A DNA stretch of 64,000 nt, taken from assembly GCA_031181145.1 (NCBI GenBank), contig JAPSLB010000005.1:62001-126000 (forward strand), read 5' to 3'. Source of the DNA: Microvirga sp. GTDB lineage: Bacteria; Pseudomonadota; Alphaproteobacteria; Rhizobiales; Beijerinckiaceae. The position numbers and the translations under genes are program-made. Shown here in pieces: positions 48,731-56,907 of the stretch (positions are counted from its first letter, which is position 1; the number at the start of each line of letters is the position of its first letter). The notes beneath the pieces are model-generated. The model worked only from the letters and a program-made list of their open reading frames with translations, was not told the origin of the DNA and searched no databases.

Positions 48731-49642
48731 ATGAATCCGATTCGCTTTCTCGCCTTCACGGCTGCGCTCGCCTTCGGCGGCACCGCTCTCGCCCAGGACA
48801 GGGGTACGCTCGCTCCGAAGCCTCTGCCGCCTCTGACCAATCCCGACGATCCGAAGCTCGCCGCGAAGGAACTGTTCGGCCGGAGCACCGCCCCGGCCTC
48901 CCTCCGGGCCCGCTCCATCGGCAGTTACGCGCGGGGCTGCGTGGCAGGAGCCACGGCAATTCCAGTCGATGGAGAGACCTGGCAGGTGATGCGCCTGTCC
49001 CGAAACCGCAACTGGGGCCATCCGCAGCTCATCGCGCTGCTGCAGCGCCTGTCCGCACGCATGCCGAGCATCAATGGATGGCCGGGCCTTCTCATCGGTG
49101 ACATCTCGCAGCCGCGCGGCGGCCCCATGCTCACGGGCCACGCCTCGCACCAGATCGGTCTCGATGCGGATGTGTGGCTCACGCCCATGCCCGATCGCCG
49201 CCTGTCGCGGCTCGAGCGCGAGGAGATGTCCGCCACCAACGTGGTGCGCAGCGATTGGCTCGATGTGGATCCCTCGGTCTGGACGCCGCAGCACACGGCT
49301 CTCATCCGCGCGGCCGCGAAGGAGGGAAACGTTGCGCGCATCTTCGTGAATCCGGCGATCAAGAAGGCGCTCTGCCGCGAGGCCGGAGAGGATCGGGGAT
49401 GGTTGAGCAAGGTGCGGCCGATGTGGGGCCACAACTATCACTTTCATATCCGCCTCGCCTGCCCTGCGGGAGACGCGACCTGTTCCGATCAGGATCCGCC
49501 GCCAAGCGGCGACGGGTGCGGGGCGGAACTCGCACGTTGGTTCACGCCGGAGATGCTGCGCCCGAAGCCCGGCAAGCCGAGGCCGCCTTTGACCCTGGCG
49601 CAGCTGCCGGAGGAGTGCGGCCGCGTGCTCGCGGTACCGTAA
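48731..49642 (+). CDS. mepA: Penicillin-insensitive murein endopeptidase MepA
   Basis: Periplasmic LAS-type zinc endopeptidase cutting D-Ala-mDAP cross-links. The 303-residue product has a signal peptide (cleavage after TALA, about 21). The zinc motifs are in GHASHQIGLDADVWLTPM (His/Asp) and MWGHNYHFHIRLACP (His-x-His). The Cys pairs typical of the family, near 75 and 217-250, are present. With mltB it gives the window two murein-cleaving enzymes. Confidence 0.94.
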   Translation: MNPIRFLAFTAALAFGGTALAQDRGTLAPKPLPPLTNPDDPKLAAKELFGRSTAPASLRARSIGSYARGCVAGATAIPVDGETWQVMRLSRNRNWGHPQLIALLQRLSARMPSINGWPGLLIGDISQPRGGPMLTGHASHQIGLDADVWLTPMPDRRLSRLEREEMSATNVVRSDWLDVDPSVWTPQHTALIRAAAKEGNVARIFVNPAIKKALCREAGEDRGWLSKVRPMWGHNYHFHIRLACPAGDATCSDQDPPPSGDGCGAELARWFTPEMLRPKPGKPRPPLTLAQLPEECGRVLAVP

Positions 49643-49676
49643 AGCGCGAACGGCGAACGGCGATCGCCGCTCACTG

Positions 49677-50336
49677 CTACTCGGCCGCGACGCCGGTGCC
49701 GATCGGGCAGGACACGCCCGTTCCGCCGAGACCGCAATAGCCGTTCGGGTTCTTCGCCAGGTACTGCTGGTGATAATCCTCGGCGAAATAGAACGGCCCC
49801 GCGTCCAGGATCTCCGTGGTGACGGGCCCGTAGCCTCGCGCCGCGAGCACCTGGGCATAGGCGGCCTTCGAGGCTTCGGCGGCTTTGCGCTGCGCCTCGC
49901 CGAACACATAGATCCCGGAGCGGTACTGGGTGCCCGCATCGTTGCCCTGACGCATGCCTTGCGTGGGATCGTGATTTTCCCAGAATGTCTTCAGGAGGGC
50001 CTCATAGGACGTCTTCCGGGGATCGAAGACGACGAGCACCACCTCGTTGTGCCCGGTCATTCCGGTGCACACTTCCTCATAGGTCGGATGGGGCGTAATG
50101 CCGGCGGAGTAGCCCGCCGCCGTGACCCAGATGCCGTCTTCCATCTGCCAGAACTTGCGCTCGGCGCCCCAGAAGCAGCCGAGCCCAAAGAGGGCCTTCT
50201 CCATGCCGTCCGGGTAAGGAGGCTGAAGCGGACGTCCATTGACGAAATGGGTCCCGGCCGTGGGAATCGGAGCCGGACGGCCCGGCAAAGCCTGGTCGGG
50301 CGTGGGAAGGGTAAGGGGTTTGCGGAAGCTGAACAT
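49677..50336 (-). CDS. msrA: Peptide methionine (S)-S-oxide reductase MsrA
   Basis: Repairs oxidised methionine. The 219-residue protein carries the catalytic Cys54 in [32 protein letters not shown], and the C-terminal resolving-Cys segment [18 protein letters not shown]. The N-terminal about 45 residues extend beyond the minimal E. coli-type core and include a [20 protein letters not shown] stretch. The start at 50336 (MFSFRKPL) is preferred to a start nine codons upstream. It is convergent with mepA (34 bp gap). Confidence 0.95.
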   Translation of the reverse strand: MFSFRKPLTLPTPDQALPGRPAPIPTAGTHFVNGRPLQPPYPDGMEKALFGLGCFWGAERKFWQMEDGIWVTAAGYSAGITPHPTYEEVCTGMTGHNEVVLVVFDPRKTSYEALLKTFWENHDPTQGMRQGNDAGTQYRSGIYVFGEAQRKAAEASKAAYAQVLAARGYGPVTTEILDAGPFYFAEDYHQQYLAKNPNGYCGLGGTGVSCPIGTGVAAE

Positions 50337-50481
50337 GGAGGCCTCTCTTGCGACCTGACTCATGTAAGCATCCCCTGCCTCCGAGGGGAGGGGCTCCCCC
50401 TCACCTTGCCGTGAGAGCCTCGCGCATCGTACGAAAACTGGACCCGCTCTACGCGAGGAATGATGCGCCGCTTGAGGCCTG

Positions 50482-50527
50482 GAGCATCAGACCCAAAAGT
50501 GCAAATCCGCTTTTGGGTCTGATGCTC
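50482..50527. repeat. perfect 18-bp inverted repeat (second palindromic repeat type)
   Basis: GAGCATCAGACCCAAAAG - TGCAAATCCG - CTTTTGGGTCTGATGCTC. It is fully complementary over 18 bp with a 10-base loop. The last base overlaps the stop codon of the next minus-strand gene (50527). It resembles palindromic repeats scattered through Hyphomicrobiales genomes and differs from the 80-120 bp family in this window. Confidence 0.75.
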
Positions 50528-50847
50528 TAGCGGCCCGCGAAATAGCCGACGGGTTCGAGAGGCTTCTGGCCGAGCCAAAGGAGCAGCGCGCCGACCAGGA
50601 AGGCCGTAACGGAAGCGGGAAGCTGGAGGAGCTGGCTCAGGAAAGGGTCCCACAGCCAAGGATAGGCGCTTGCGGCGAGCTGCCCCTCGAGCCCCTTCGG
50701 TCCGCCCGGGAACAGGGTGCCTACGGCGCCCGAGATGGAAATGAACGACACCGTCTGATTGACGATGGACCGCGTTCCATCGATCACGAGACCGATGAAA
50801 CCGGCGGCGACCAGCAGAAGCCCCAAACTACGCGCCAGGAATTTCAA
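50527..50847 (-). CDS. small membrane protein of unknown function
   Basis: A 106-residue protein with two hydrophobic segments (about 5-23, LARSLGLLLVAAGFIGLVID, and about 82-100, SVTAFLVGALLLWLGQKP) and GTRSIVNQTVSFISISGAVG between them. Similar small proteins occur in Bradyrhizobium relatives, where some are labelled cytochrome b6f PetM-like; that label is doubtful. The start is TTG at 50847, nine bases after AAGGGG; a longer ATG frame to 51258 overlaps the tRNA antisense and is rejected. Its stop falls inside the palindromic repeat. Confidence 0.6.
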   Translation of the reverse strand: MKFLARSLGLLLVAAGFIGLVIDGTRSIVNQTVSFISISGAVGTLFPGGPKGLEGQLAASAYPWLWDPFLSQLLQLPASVTAFLVGALLLWLGQKPLEPVGYFAGR

Positions 50848-51048
50848 GGAAGTATGCCCCTTTGAACAGAGGGGATTATCTAGAGCCTTTTGGGGCTGCC
50901 GCAAAGTCACCTTATTCAAACTTTCTTCAGTTCGGTCTTGCCTTCCGGGCCGTTTTGGAGCTAAACGAGCGCTCCGCAGAGATGCGGGGAATCTCATCCG
51001 GTTCGCGTTCACGCGAACAAAGTCGCAAAACCGGAAAGATTCGATGCT

Positions 51049-51138
51049 GGAGGGGTGGCCGAGTGGTTGAAGGCGCACGCCTGGAAAGTGTGTATACGGG
51101 AAACCGTATCGCGGGTTCGAATCCCGCTCCCTCCGCCA
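51049..51138 (+). tRNA. tRNA-Ser (anticodon GGA)
   Basis: A 90-base tRNA with class-II variable arm. The acceptor stem pairs GGAGGGG with TCCCTCC (last pair G-T), the D-loop region is TGGCCGAGTGGTTGAAGGCG, the anticodon loop CTGGAAA reads GGA, and the long variable arm contains ATACGGGAAACCGTAT. The T-arm GCGGGTTCGAATCCCGC is intact and the CCA end is encoded. It decodes UCC and UCU. tRNA-Ser genes are common integration sites, and the region to its right is accessory-like. Confidence 0.97.
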
Positions 51139-51389
51139 TCTAATGCGCCAAGGCTCTGTAGCAAAAAGCGAAATTTCGAGCACGGCTGTTGTATCCCTCA
51201 TTTCTCCCCACATTCTAAACTCGTGTAATGCCCCTTCTTGGGATGAAATATGTTTCATGCCGCGGGCGCTGGATAACGACTCGACAGTGCCCCCGCTTTG
51301 ACTACTCCTTGGACAGGCCCTGCTTAACCTTGATCTTCCCTCGTGCTGACGGACACCTTTGCTAAGCTCCTGCGGGAGCGGGAAGGTGT

Positions 51390-51838
51390 TTGATGACGAG
51401 GACGAGACGGGAATTCACCCCAGAGTTCAGACGAGAGGCCGTCGCCCTGCTGGACAGTAGCGGCCGACCCCTGATGCAGATTGCGACAGAGCTGGGGATT
51501 TCACCCTCGATGCTGCGCAACTGGCGGAGCGTCGTGCATGGCGGCCATCCCGCGGTCGAGAGCTGGCTCGAAGGTTGCGCCGACCAGTTCTGCTGCAATG
51601 GCGTCTCCAGCCGATCAGGCGGCCGAGATCGCACGGCTGCGGCGTGAACTCGATTGCACGCGCATGGAGCGCGATGTCTTAAAAAAGCGATCGGCATCTT
51701 CGCGGAGATGCCCAGATGAGGTTTGGGTTCATCGAGCAGCATGCCCGCACCTTTCCGGTGCGGCTCATGTGCCGCGTGCTCAAGGTCTCGCCCAGCGGCT
51801 ACCATGCGTGGCGCTCCCTACCGGAGAGAGGGTTCAAG
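51390..51838 (+). mobile_element. IS3-family transposase remnant (orfA and start of orfB, frameshifted)
   Basis: OrfA begins MTRTRREFTPEFRREAVALL and ATELGISPSMLRNWRSVVHG, the IS3 HTH. The frame then shifts, and the leucine-zipper part reads SPADQAAEIARLRRELDCTR in another frame, with LKKAIGIFAEMPR in a third. The A-run at 51680 has six As where seven would keep the standard frame. OrfB starts MRFGFIEQHARTFPVRLMCR and KVSPSGYHAWRS and is lost after about 40 codons. No terminal inverted repeats are identified. The preceding 250 bases (51139-51389) show no gene. Confidence 0.85.
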
Positions 51839-51995
51839 GTCACGCTCATAGGCAGGAATGTCGTCTCAAACTTCGCAGTATGCCCTTTAACGAATGAACT
51901 GTCGCCGGTTGGCAGGACAGGTCCGAACTCCGGCTGCTGCCCGATCATTAAAAGCCTCACCGCAAAATGTCGTCGCATTGTTCAGATGCTCAGAC

Positions 51996-52304
51996 ATGCG
52001 GCAGCGGGTGAAGGTGCTCACCGCCCCGAACGGTCGCAAGGCCCTGGAGGTGCTGGACAAGGAGGTGCCGGCGCTGGTGGCGACCGACTTCATGATGCCG
52101 CTGATGAACGGGCTGGAGCTGGCCCAGGCAATCAAGGCCAATCCGGATTGGGCCCGGATCCCGATCATCCTACTGAGCGGGGCACGAGGAGCGATCGCCC
52201 GTAGCCATCCGGAGTTGTTCGCGGCCGTCTACGATAATCCGTTCAGGATCGAGAACGTTCTTGCAGCGGTGGTAGAGACAGTTGGCGCCCAGAGAAGGTC
52301 ATAG
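51996..52304 (+). pseudogene. response-regulator receiver domain, N-terminally truncated
   Basis: The frame ends with the second half of a CheY-like receiver: VKVLTAPNGRKALEVLDKEV, ALVATDFMMPLMNGLELAQA (phospho-acceptor Asp in DFMMP), then PIILLSGARGA and PFRIENVLAAV. The first 40 or so residues (beta1-alpha1 with the acidic pocket) are missing, and the upstream sequence is non-coding debris next to the IS3 remnant. Since the acidic pair is absent it should not bind Mg or be phosphorylated normally. A start at 51996 is arbitrary. Confidence 0.7.
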
Positions 52305-52368
52305 AAACCCTGTTCAGCACGTGCTGTGTCCAACCGAAGCCTGACCGAAAGGCTTGGCCACTCAGGCA

Positions 52369-52426
52369 AATGTCTGCTTCGGGTCAGGAGCCGAGATTTC
52401 CTGCGCTTTCGGAACGTCCGCTTCGA
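52369..52426. repeat. possible dispersed direct repeat (AATGTCTGCTTCGG / AACGTCCGCTTCGA)
   Basis: Two related 14-mers, AATGTCTGCTTCGG (52369) and AACGTCCGCTTCGA (52413), lie 44 bases apart in a non-coding stretch. A weaker relative (AACGTCTGCC...GCATCCGCTTTATG) is at about 53165-53215. The AAYGTCYGCTTY pattern recurs in intergenic DNA of many Hyphomicrobiales. The 280 bp gap 52305-52584 holds nothing else. Confidence 0.4.
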
Positions 52427-52584
52427 TGAGGATTGCGGCCTTCGAGCTTATGACTCAGGCGTGCCGTTTTGAGACGTTCCGAGCGTGGAAGTCGTTGCGT
52501 GCTATATTCACCAATGGCTTACGCCAAGAACTTCGGGTAAGGCCGTTTATAGAATGCGAGTGGCTGCGGTAGAAGGGCCCTACA

Positions 52585-53073
52585 ATGTTGACTGTCATCC
52601 ACCTCAACGGCCCGATTAACAGTGGCAAATCCTCGGTCGGTCGGGCCTTGGCCGATCTTCTGCCCGGTGCCGTCTTCATTGATGGCGATGATCACGACTC
52701 TCCGGATGATGCTCCTCTCTGCACGACGATCCAGGTCGCCTTGCGGCGCATCGAAACCCGGATCGCGGAGGCCACAGGGGACTATCTGATTGTGGCCTAT
52801 CCTCTGGATCAGGCGCACTACGACCAGGTTCGAGTTGCCTCAGAGAGGCGGGGAGCTCGCCTCCTGGTTCTCACGCTCGCACCTCCCTTGGAAGTGGCGC
52901 TCAGTGATCGGGGAGCCCGCAGGCTCACCCCAGGGGAGCGAGAGCGCATCATTGAGATGTATGAGCACGGCTACCAGGCCCGCGCCTTCAGCAATGCCGT
53001 TCTTAATACGGCTGGGCTGACTCCTGAACAGAGCGCGCAACAGGCTGCCGAGGTGGTTCTTTCGATCAGATAG
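52585..53073 (+). CDS. P-loop nucleotide kinase-like protein
   Basis: A 162-residue AAA/shikimate kinase-type P-loop protein. The Walker A loop is INSGKSSVGRALADLLPG (about 11-28), followed by VFIDGDDHDSP and a probable LID region LSDRGARRLTPGERERIIEM. No DXD-type shikimate binding motif is clear, so the substrate is open; chloramphenicol phosphotransferase-like and gluconate-kinase-like proteins are alternatives. It stands alone in the accessory zone and keeps normal codon use and length, so it appears functional. Confidence 0.8.
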   Translation: MLTVIHLNGPINSGKSSVGRALADLLPGAVFIDGDDHDSPDDAPLCTTIQVALRRIETRIAEATGDYLIVAYPLDQAHYDQVRVASERRGARLLVLTLAPPLEVALSDRGARRLTPGERERIIEMYEHGYQARAFSNAVLNTAGLTPEQSAQQAAEVVLSIR

Positions 53074-53512
53074 TTTCCGAGAAGACGCTTTATGGAATGC
53101 AGGGCCCAACGGTGAGTTCATCAGGGAAGGTCCGGAGCGGGTCAGTAGGCGAAACTCCTCTGCCCTTCAGTAACGTCTGCCTATCCCGTGTAAGCAGGCA
53201 TCCGCTTTATGTCGGAGAAGTGCCAGAAGCCGTCGTTCCCGCGGCACTATGTGTTGCCAAGGAGCGGCAGCGGGCGCAGGGAGTAGGACAGCTTGATCGC
53301 GCTCCGGGACATGGATCCGGTGATGGGTCGGCTAACGATATCAGCTCCCGCCGCGACAGCATTGAGAATCCCGGCGACCTCCTCAAACCGCATCCTTATG
53401 CTTCGCCCCGAAAATTTAATCGACACGTTCGAACTACCGCGTAATGCCGGCATTATCGTCTTCGGTCACGTTCACCTGCACATCGATGGAATGGTTCCGT
53501 TCAGGGTGTCAA
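53074..53512. other. gap without a recognised gene
   Basis: These 439 bases contain frames on both strands (53097-53444 plus; 53247-53453 minus) but neither shows a known domain or a good ribosome-binding site. A fragment of the AAYGTCYGC-type repeat is at about 53165-53215. The stretch looks like decayed accessory DNA. Confidence 0.4.
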
Positions 53513-53842
53513 ATGAGAAAGAGCAGCAAGGCCAAGCTCAGGGAGGCGTTCCTGCACCTGGAGAGCGAAGTCCCAGGAAGCGTGGCGCGACAGGTTCGCA
53601 ACTTGCGTCATCCCGATGCCCGGTGGGTCCGGCTCCCGCTCGGTGTGCTGGTCGTGCTGGGTGGTCTTCTTGCGCCGGTGGTTCCAATCCTTGGGGTTTG
53701 GATGATCCCCCTCGGGCTGCTTCTGCTTGCCTATGATGTCCCGTTCTTGCGCAGGCCAACCGCGAACTTCACGATCTGGAGCACCAAGAAATGGGTTGCT
53801 CTGAGGGAATGGTTCGATCGCCGTGTGCGCCGCTCTCGGTGA
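53513..53842 (+). CDS. small membrane protein, hydrophobic hairpin
   Basis: A 109-residue protein. A charged N-terminus (MRKSSKAKLREAFLHLE) leads to VARQVRNLRHPDARWVRLPL and a long hydrophobic stretch with two helices (about 45-77, LGVLVVLGGLLAPVVPILGV, then WMIPLGLLLLAYDVPFLRRP). It ends in a basic tail. Proteins with the same PxGxLLLVxGxxAPxxPxLG skeleton are conserved in Hyphomicrobiales and sometimes mislabelled as tryptophan synthase beta. The start at 53513 was chosen over one at 53444 that lacks resemblance. Confidence 0.6.
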   Translation: MRKSSKAKLREAFLHLESEVPGSVARQVRNLRHPDARWVRLPLGVLVVLGGLLAPVVPILGVWMIPLGLLLLAYDVPFLRRPTANFTIWSTKKWVALREWFDRRVRRSR

Positions 53843-53932
53843 GCGGCCGCAAAGTTGAAGGTTTGCAACTGTGACTTCAAGGATCACGAGCGCACCCGGC
53901 ATGCTCTGTGTGACCGCCTTCGCGACACGGGC

Positions 53933-54235
53933 TCAGTGCGTTGCCTGCTCGCGCAGGAAATCAAGAATAGCGGCGCCAAGCTCGTCCGGCCGCTCGACAC
54001 CGACAGACATGTGAGTCCGGCCGGCGAGTTCCAGCATGGTAAAGCCCGGCAACTCCCGTCGAATGCGTTCCATGCCCGTCTGCCGGAACGGCACCATCAC
54101 CTCCTGCTCGAAGGTTCGGAGCTTCTGGGCGAGCCCGGCACCCCCGTGATCAAGGGGAAGGAACGGTGTTGGCGTAGATCGCAAGGGCCGGGGCCTGCAC
54201 CTGCGTGTAGTTGCACCGCCGGCCTTGTCACGTTA
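53933..54235 (-). pseudogene. alpha/beta hydrolase, C-terminal fragment with frameshift
   Basis: The minus strand ends with an alpha/beta-hydrolase tail: TPFLPLDHGGAGLAQKLRTF, EQEVMVPFRQTGMERIRREL, and LPGFTMLELAGRTHMSVGVE, with the catalytic His in RTHMSVG. Upstream in a different frame the sequence continues as NYTQVQAPALAIYANTVPS, so a single-base frameshift separates the two. No nucleophile elbow (GxSxG) remains upstream. It is a remnant; the 5' boundary is approximate. Confidence 0.7.
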
Positions 54236-54599
54236 GCCCGAGAAGACAATAAGATTCCTACCTCGTTGACTTCAGGCGAGAACGCCTGCCACGGCTTTCC
54301 ATTCTGCCATGGCCCGGAGGCGATACAGGTGGGTGAAGCGCTTCCAATCAGCCGGGCAGGTAGAACGCTGCCCCTCAATTCACAATCAGGTGGCAAACGT
54401 CTTCCGCCGTTCAGCAAACACTACCGCTGCCGCTCTTCGTACGTTCTTAGCATAGGCCTTCCGAGGCTTGGCGAGGCAACCGGTATCTGATGCTCCTGAA
54501 GGGATGAGCCTGTATCAAGCCGTCAAGTTGATGATGCCCGCCCGCTTGCCTTGTTCTGGGAGGGGAGAAGTGATGGACGCAGGGGCCTGCTCTTGCCCC
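54236..54599. other. gap without a recognised gene
   Basis: These 364 bases have several short frames but no domain. The left 100 bases lie where the missing 5' part of the hydrolase would be and do not resemble it in any frame. Frames such as 54097-54417 (minus) are shadows. Confidence 0.35.
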
Positions 54600-55331
54600 T
54601 CAGGTCGTTCGGCCCTTCTCGATTCCCGTGATCTGCGCCGAGGGCTCTTCAGAGACCCAGCGGTACAGGATGCCTCCCAGAACGCCACCAATGATAGGCG
54701 CCACCCAAAACAGCCAGAGTTGCGTCAGGGCCCACCCGCCGACGAACAAGGCTGGCCCCGTGCTGCGAGCCGGGTTGACGGAGGTGTTCGTCACCGGGAT
54801 CCCCACGAGGTGGATCAGCGTCAACCCGAGACCGATGGCGATCGGCGCAAAGCCCACGGGTGCCTTGCCGTGCGTGGCGCCCATAATGATGAACAGGAAC
54901 ATCATCGTCAGGACGACTTCCGCCACCAAGCCCGCAAAAAGCGGGTACTTACCGGGTGAGTGGTCACCATACCCGTTGGCCGCGAAGCCGTTAGCCAGGT
55001 CAAAGCCAGGCCCTCCACTCGCAATGAGGTAGAGGACGCCCGCCGCCACGACAGCACCGATGACTTGCGCGATCACGTAAGGGGCAATCTGCGAGGCGGG
55101 AAACCGACCGCCAGCAGCTAGGCCAATGGTCACGGCCGGGTTGAGGTGACACCCCGAGATATGTCCGATCGAGTAGGCCATCGTGAGCACCGTCAGGCCG
55201 AATGCCAAAGACACGCCGAGGAGCCCGATACCCACCTCAGGAAAGGCAGCCGCCAGCACCGCACTCCCGCATCCGGCGAATGTTAGCCAGAACGTACCGA
55301 TGCCCTCGGCAATATATTTTCGCATCTCCAT
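54600..55331 (-). CDS. aqpZ: Aquaporin Z-type water channel
   Basis: A 243-residue MIP channel. Both NPA boxes are visible: [19 protein letters not shown] and [20 protein letters not shown]. Selectivity-filter residues typical of water-specific AqpZ (Phe, His, Thr, Arg) occur around [18 protein letters not shown] and SVNPARS. The C-terminal tail [17 protein letters not shown] is polar. The start at 55331 ([10 protein letters not shown]) follows AAGGAGCGCTTC. It is intact in the otherwise worn accessory zone. Confidence 0.93.
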   Translation of the reverse strand: MEMRKYIAEGIGTFWLTFAGCGSAVLAAAFPEVGIGLLGVSLAFGLTVLTMAYSIGHISGCHLNPAVTIGLAAGGRFPASQIAPYVIAQVIGAVVAAGVLYLIASGGPGFDLANGFAANGYGDHSPGKYPLFAGLVAEVVLTMMFLFIIMGATHGKAPVGFAPIAIGLGLTLIHLVGIPVTNTSVNPARSTGPALFVGGWALTQLWLFWVAPIIGGVLGGILYRWVSEEPSAQITGIEKGRTT

Positions 55332-55778
55332 GAAGCGCTCCTTCGGTTGGTGCCAGCAGACAGGACAAATTTTCTCGGCTTGCAGCCGTCCGAGCCAGCG
55401 GCACCGTAGCAAGACCAAGACCAGCGTAGATGTCGCATCGCAGATGATCACGCTTGCTTTGGCTCGAGTCAAGAATCCTTTCCTGTTGTGGTTCGATTCT
55501 GGCTTTGCACTTTCATCCCCGGCAAGGCTCAATTTTCCCAGTATCAAGACATGCTCCTTCCGCGCTCACATAAAATGTGTGGATTGATGAAAGTGCTTCA
55601 CGATCCCCGCCGAGCCTATGACGAGAATGGGGGTGAGATCCCGCCAGCGACTGTCGCTTCAACACGGGATCGTGGAATGAATGCAGGCACGGCATTGGTG
55701 CGGGTCCTGACAACAGCCCGTTTACTTCTCGCCGCTACACACGAGCCAGGCGACGTCGAGGACCAAGCCTCCAAAGAG
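55332..55778. other. gap upstream of aqpZ; possible plus-strand transcript
   Basis: These 447 bases hold the aqpZ leader. One plus-strand frame (from about 55587, MKVLHDPRRAYDENGGEIPP) runs into the hairpin at 55779 but has no recognised domain. The sequence is AT-rich near 55480-55580. A plus-directed terminator at its right end hints at a plus-strand RNA or small gene, not identified. Confidence 0.35.
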
Positions 55779-55812
55779 AACCCCGTTCGGCTCTACCCCG
55801 GGCGGGGTTTCT
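55779..55812 (+). terminator. plus-directed terminator-like hairpin overlapping the IHF-like stop
   Basis: AACCCCG...CGGGGTT with a GC-rich interior, followed by TCTTTCT on the plus strand. It includes the stop of the minus-strand IHF-like gene (55793). On the minus strand its T-run is weak. Confidence 0.5.
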
Positions 55813-56107
55813 TTCTAGTGTCGTTGATGTGAGCCTTGAGAATTGGTGAGGGGTTGAACGTAAAGACCCGCCGCAGGTCGATAGGCACCTCTACTCCCGT
55901 CTTAGGGTTTCGGCCTATTCGCTGGCCCTTCTCGCGTACGGTAAACGTGCCGAATCCCGACAGCTTCATGGTCTTGCCCGCTGCCAGAGTGGCGCAAATC
56001 TCCTCAAGGACCTGCCCGCCCAGTGCGGCGGCCTCGCCTCGGGACAAGCCGAGTTGCTGGCGTACGGTCTCCATCAACTCCTCTCGGGTTACGTTCTCGC
56101 CCGTCAT
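55793..56107 (-). CDS. IHF-alpha/HU-family DNA-bending protein
   Basis: A 104-residue HU/IHF fold: GENVTREELMETVRQQLGLS at the start, MKLSGFGTFTVREKGQRIGR (beta arm, about 48-67), and NPKTGVEVPIDLRRVFTFNP with the intercalating Pro. The order of the Asn-Pro motif and the C-terminal helix match IHF-alpha better than HU. It is shorter than typical chromosomal IhfA and its N-terminus is divergent, so it is probably an accessory paralogue. It may help the nearby accessory DNA. It is followed by an overlapping hairpin. Confidence 0.82.
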   Translation of the reverse strand: MTGENVTREELMETVRQQLGLSRGEAAALGGQVLEEICATLAAGKTMKLSGFGTFTVREKGQRIGRNPKTGVEVPIDLRRVFTFNPSPILKAHINDTRKKPRPG

Positions 56108-56340
56108 CCTCGTGCTCCCTCCAACGAGATGGACGGCGCTCCCAGCCCTCCGCTGTTGGACAGACTTAGAAGGGCCGATTTGATCCTCTCTGGCTGCGCT
56201 TGGTAAGATGCAGCCGGCCCATGATCCACCTCCGGTCTCAGGAGTGAATCACAGCCCTACTCAAGCAGAAGTCCACGAGGCCTGTTTCCAGTCCGATGCT
56301 CCAAGGATCCAGCTTGCCGCCAGGCGACAGAACCAGAAAG

Positions 56341-56366
56341 CATCCTCGCGCAGCAGCGCGAGGATG
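56341..56366. other. perfect hairpin at the end of the cyclase remnant
   Basis: CATCCTCGCGC-AGCA-GCGCGAGGATG, a perfect 11 bp stem with a 4-base loop. It lies just where the adenylate cyclase homology stops, and may be a rearrangement scar or a terminator without T-run. Confidence 0.5.
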
Positions 56367-56369
56367 CAA

Positions 56370-56887
56370 GAGGATCAGAACCGCGATCTCGGCGGGCAGG
56401 AACCGCGCAAGGCTGGCGCGCTCGCTGGCCTCCGTCACGGCGCGCTGAAGCAGGCGGCGGGCCCGCAGTATGACGAGTGCGGTCGTCGCGCCCGCAAGCG
56501 CCAGCATGACGGCGCGGACCAGGTTGGCTGGCAACGAAAGAAGGTCCGTGGCCGCAGGATTTCCCCTGAACGCCGCTGCGTCGGGAGACGGCAGGAAAAC
56601 GCTCGCCTGGAACGTCACCGCGACAAGGGCCAACCCGATCACGGTAAGGCCCGTGACCCAGAGCTGGACGTCCGGACGATAGCGCAGCGCCCCAACGGCA
56701 AGCGCCCCAAGCCCGAGCCGCGCCCAGATATCCTCGTATCCCGCGGCAGACGCGATCCGGCCGGATACCAGCAGGCTCGCGGCCATGGCGACCGCGACCG
56801 CGATGCGGACCCACCCGTGGTGCGCTCCGCCTCGAAGTCGGCCTTGTTCAGAAGGAGCGTGACCGCAGTCGTGCCGATCCGATTCAT
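56370..56887 (-). pseudogene. class-III adenylate cyclase, N-terminal membrane half (frameshifted, truncated)
   Basis: From ATG 56887 the frame reads MNRIGTTAVTLLLNKADFEA, then after a one-base shift HGWVRIAVAVAMAASLLVSG, followed by membrane segments LWVTGLTVIGLALVAVTFQA and LVRAVMLALAGATTALVILR. It ends in the cyclase linker RAVTEASERASLARFLPAEI that normally precedes the catalytic domain. The catalytic domain is missing; sequence beyond about 56370 is unrelated. At least one frameshift and a deletion are evident. Boundaries are approximate. Confidence 0.7.
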
Positions 56888-56907
56888 GTCTCGTTTGCCC
56901 GACCGCA

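Noticed and set aside
51660..51720. programmed -1 frameshift in the IS3 remnant
   Set aside because: The A-run is one base shorter than needed and other frameshifts are present, so mutation explains it better than programmed slippage.
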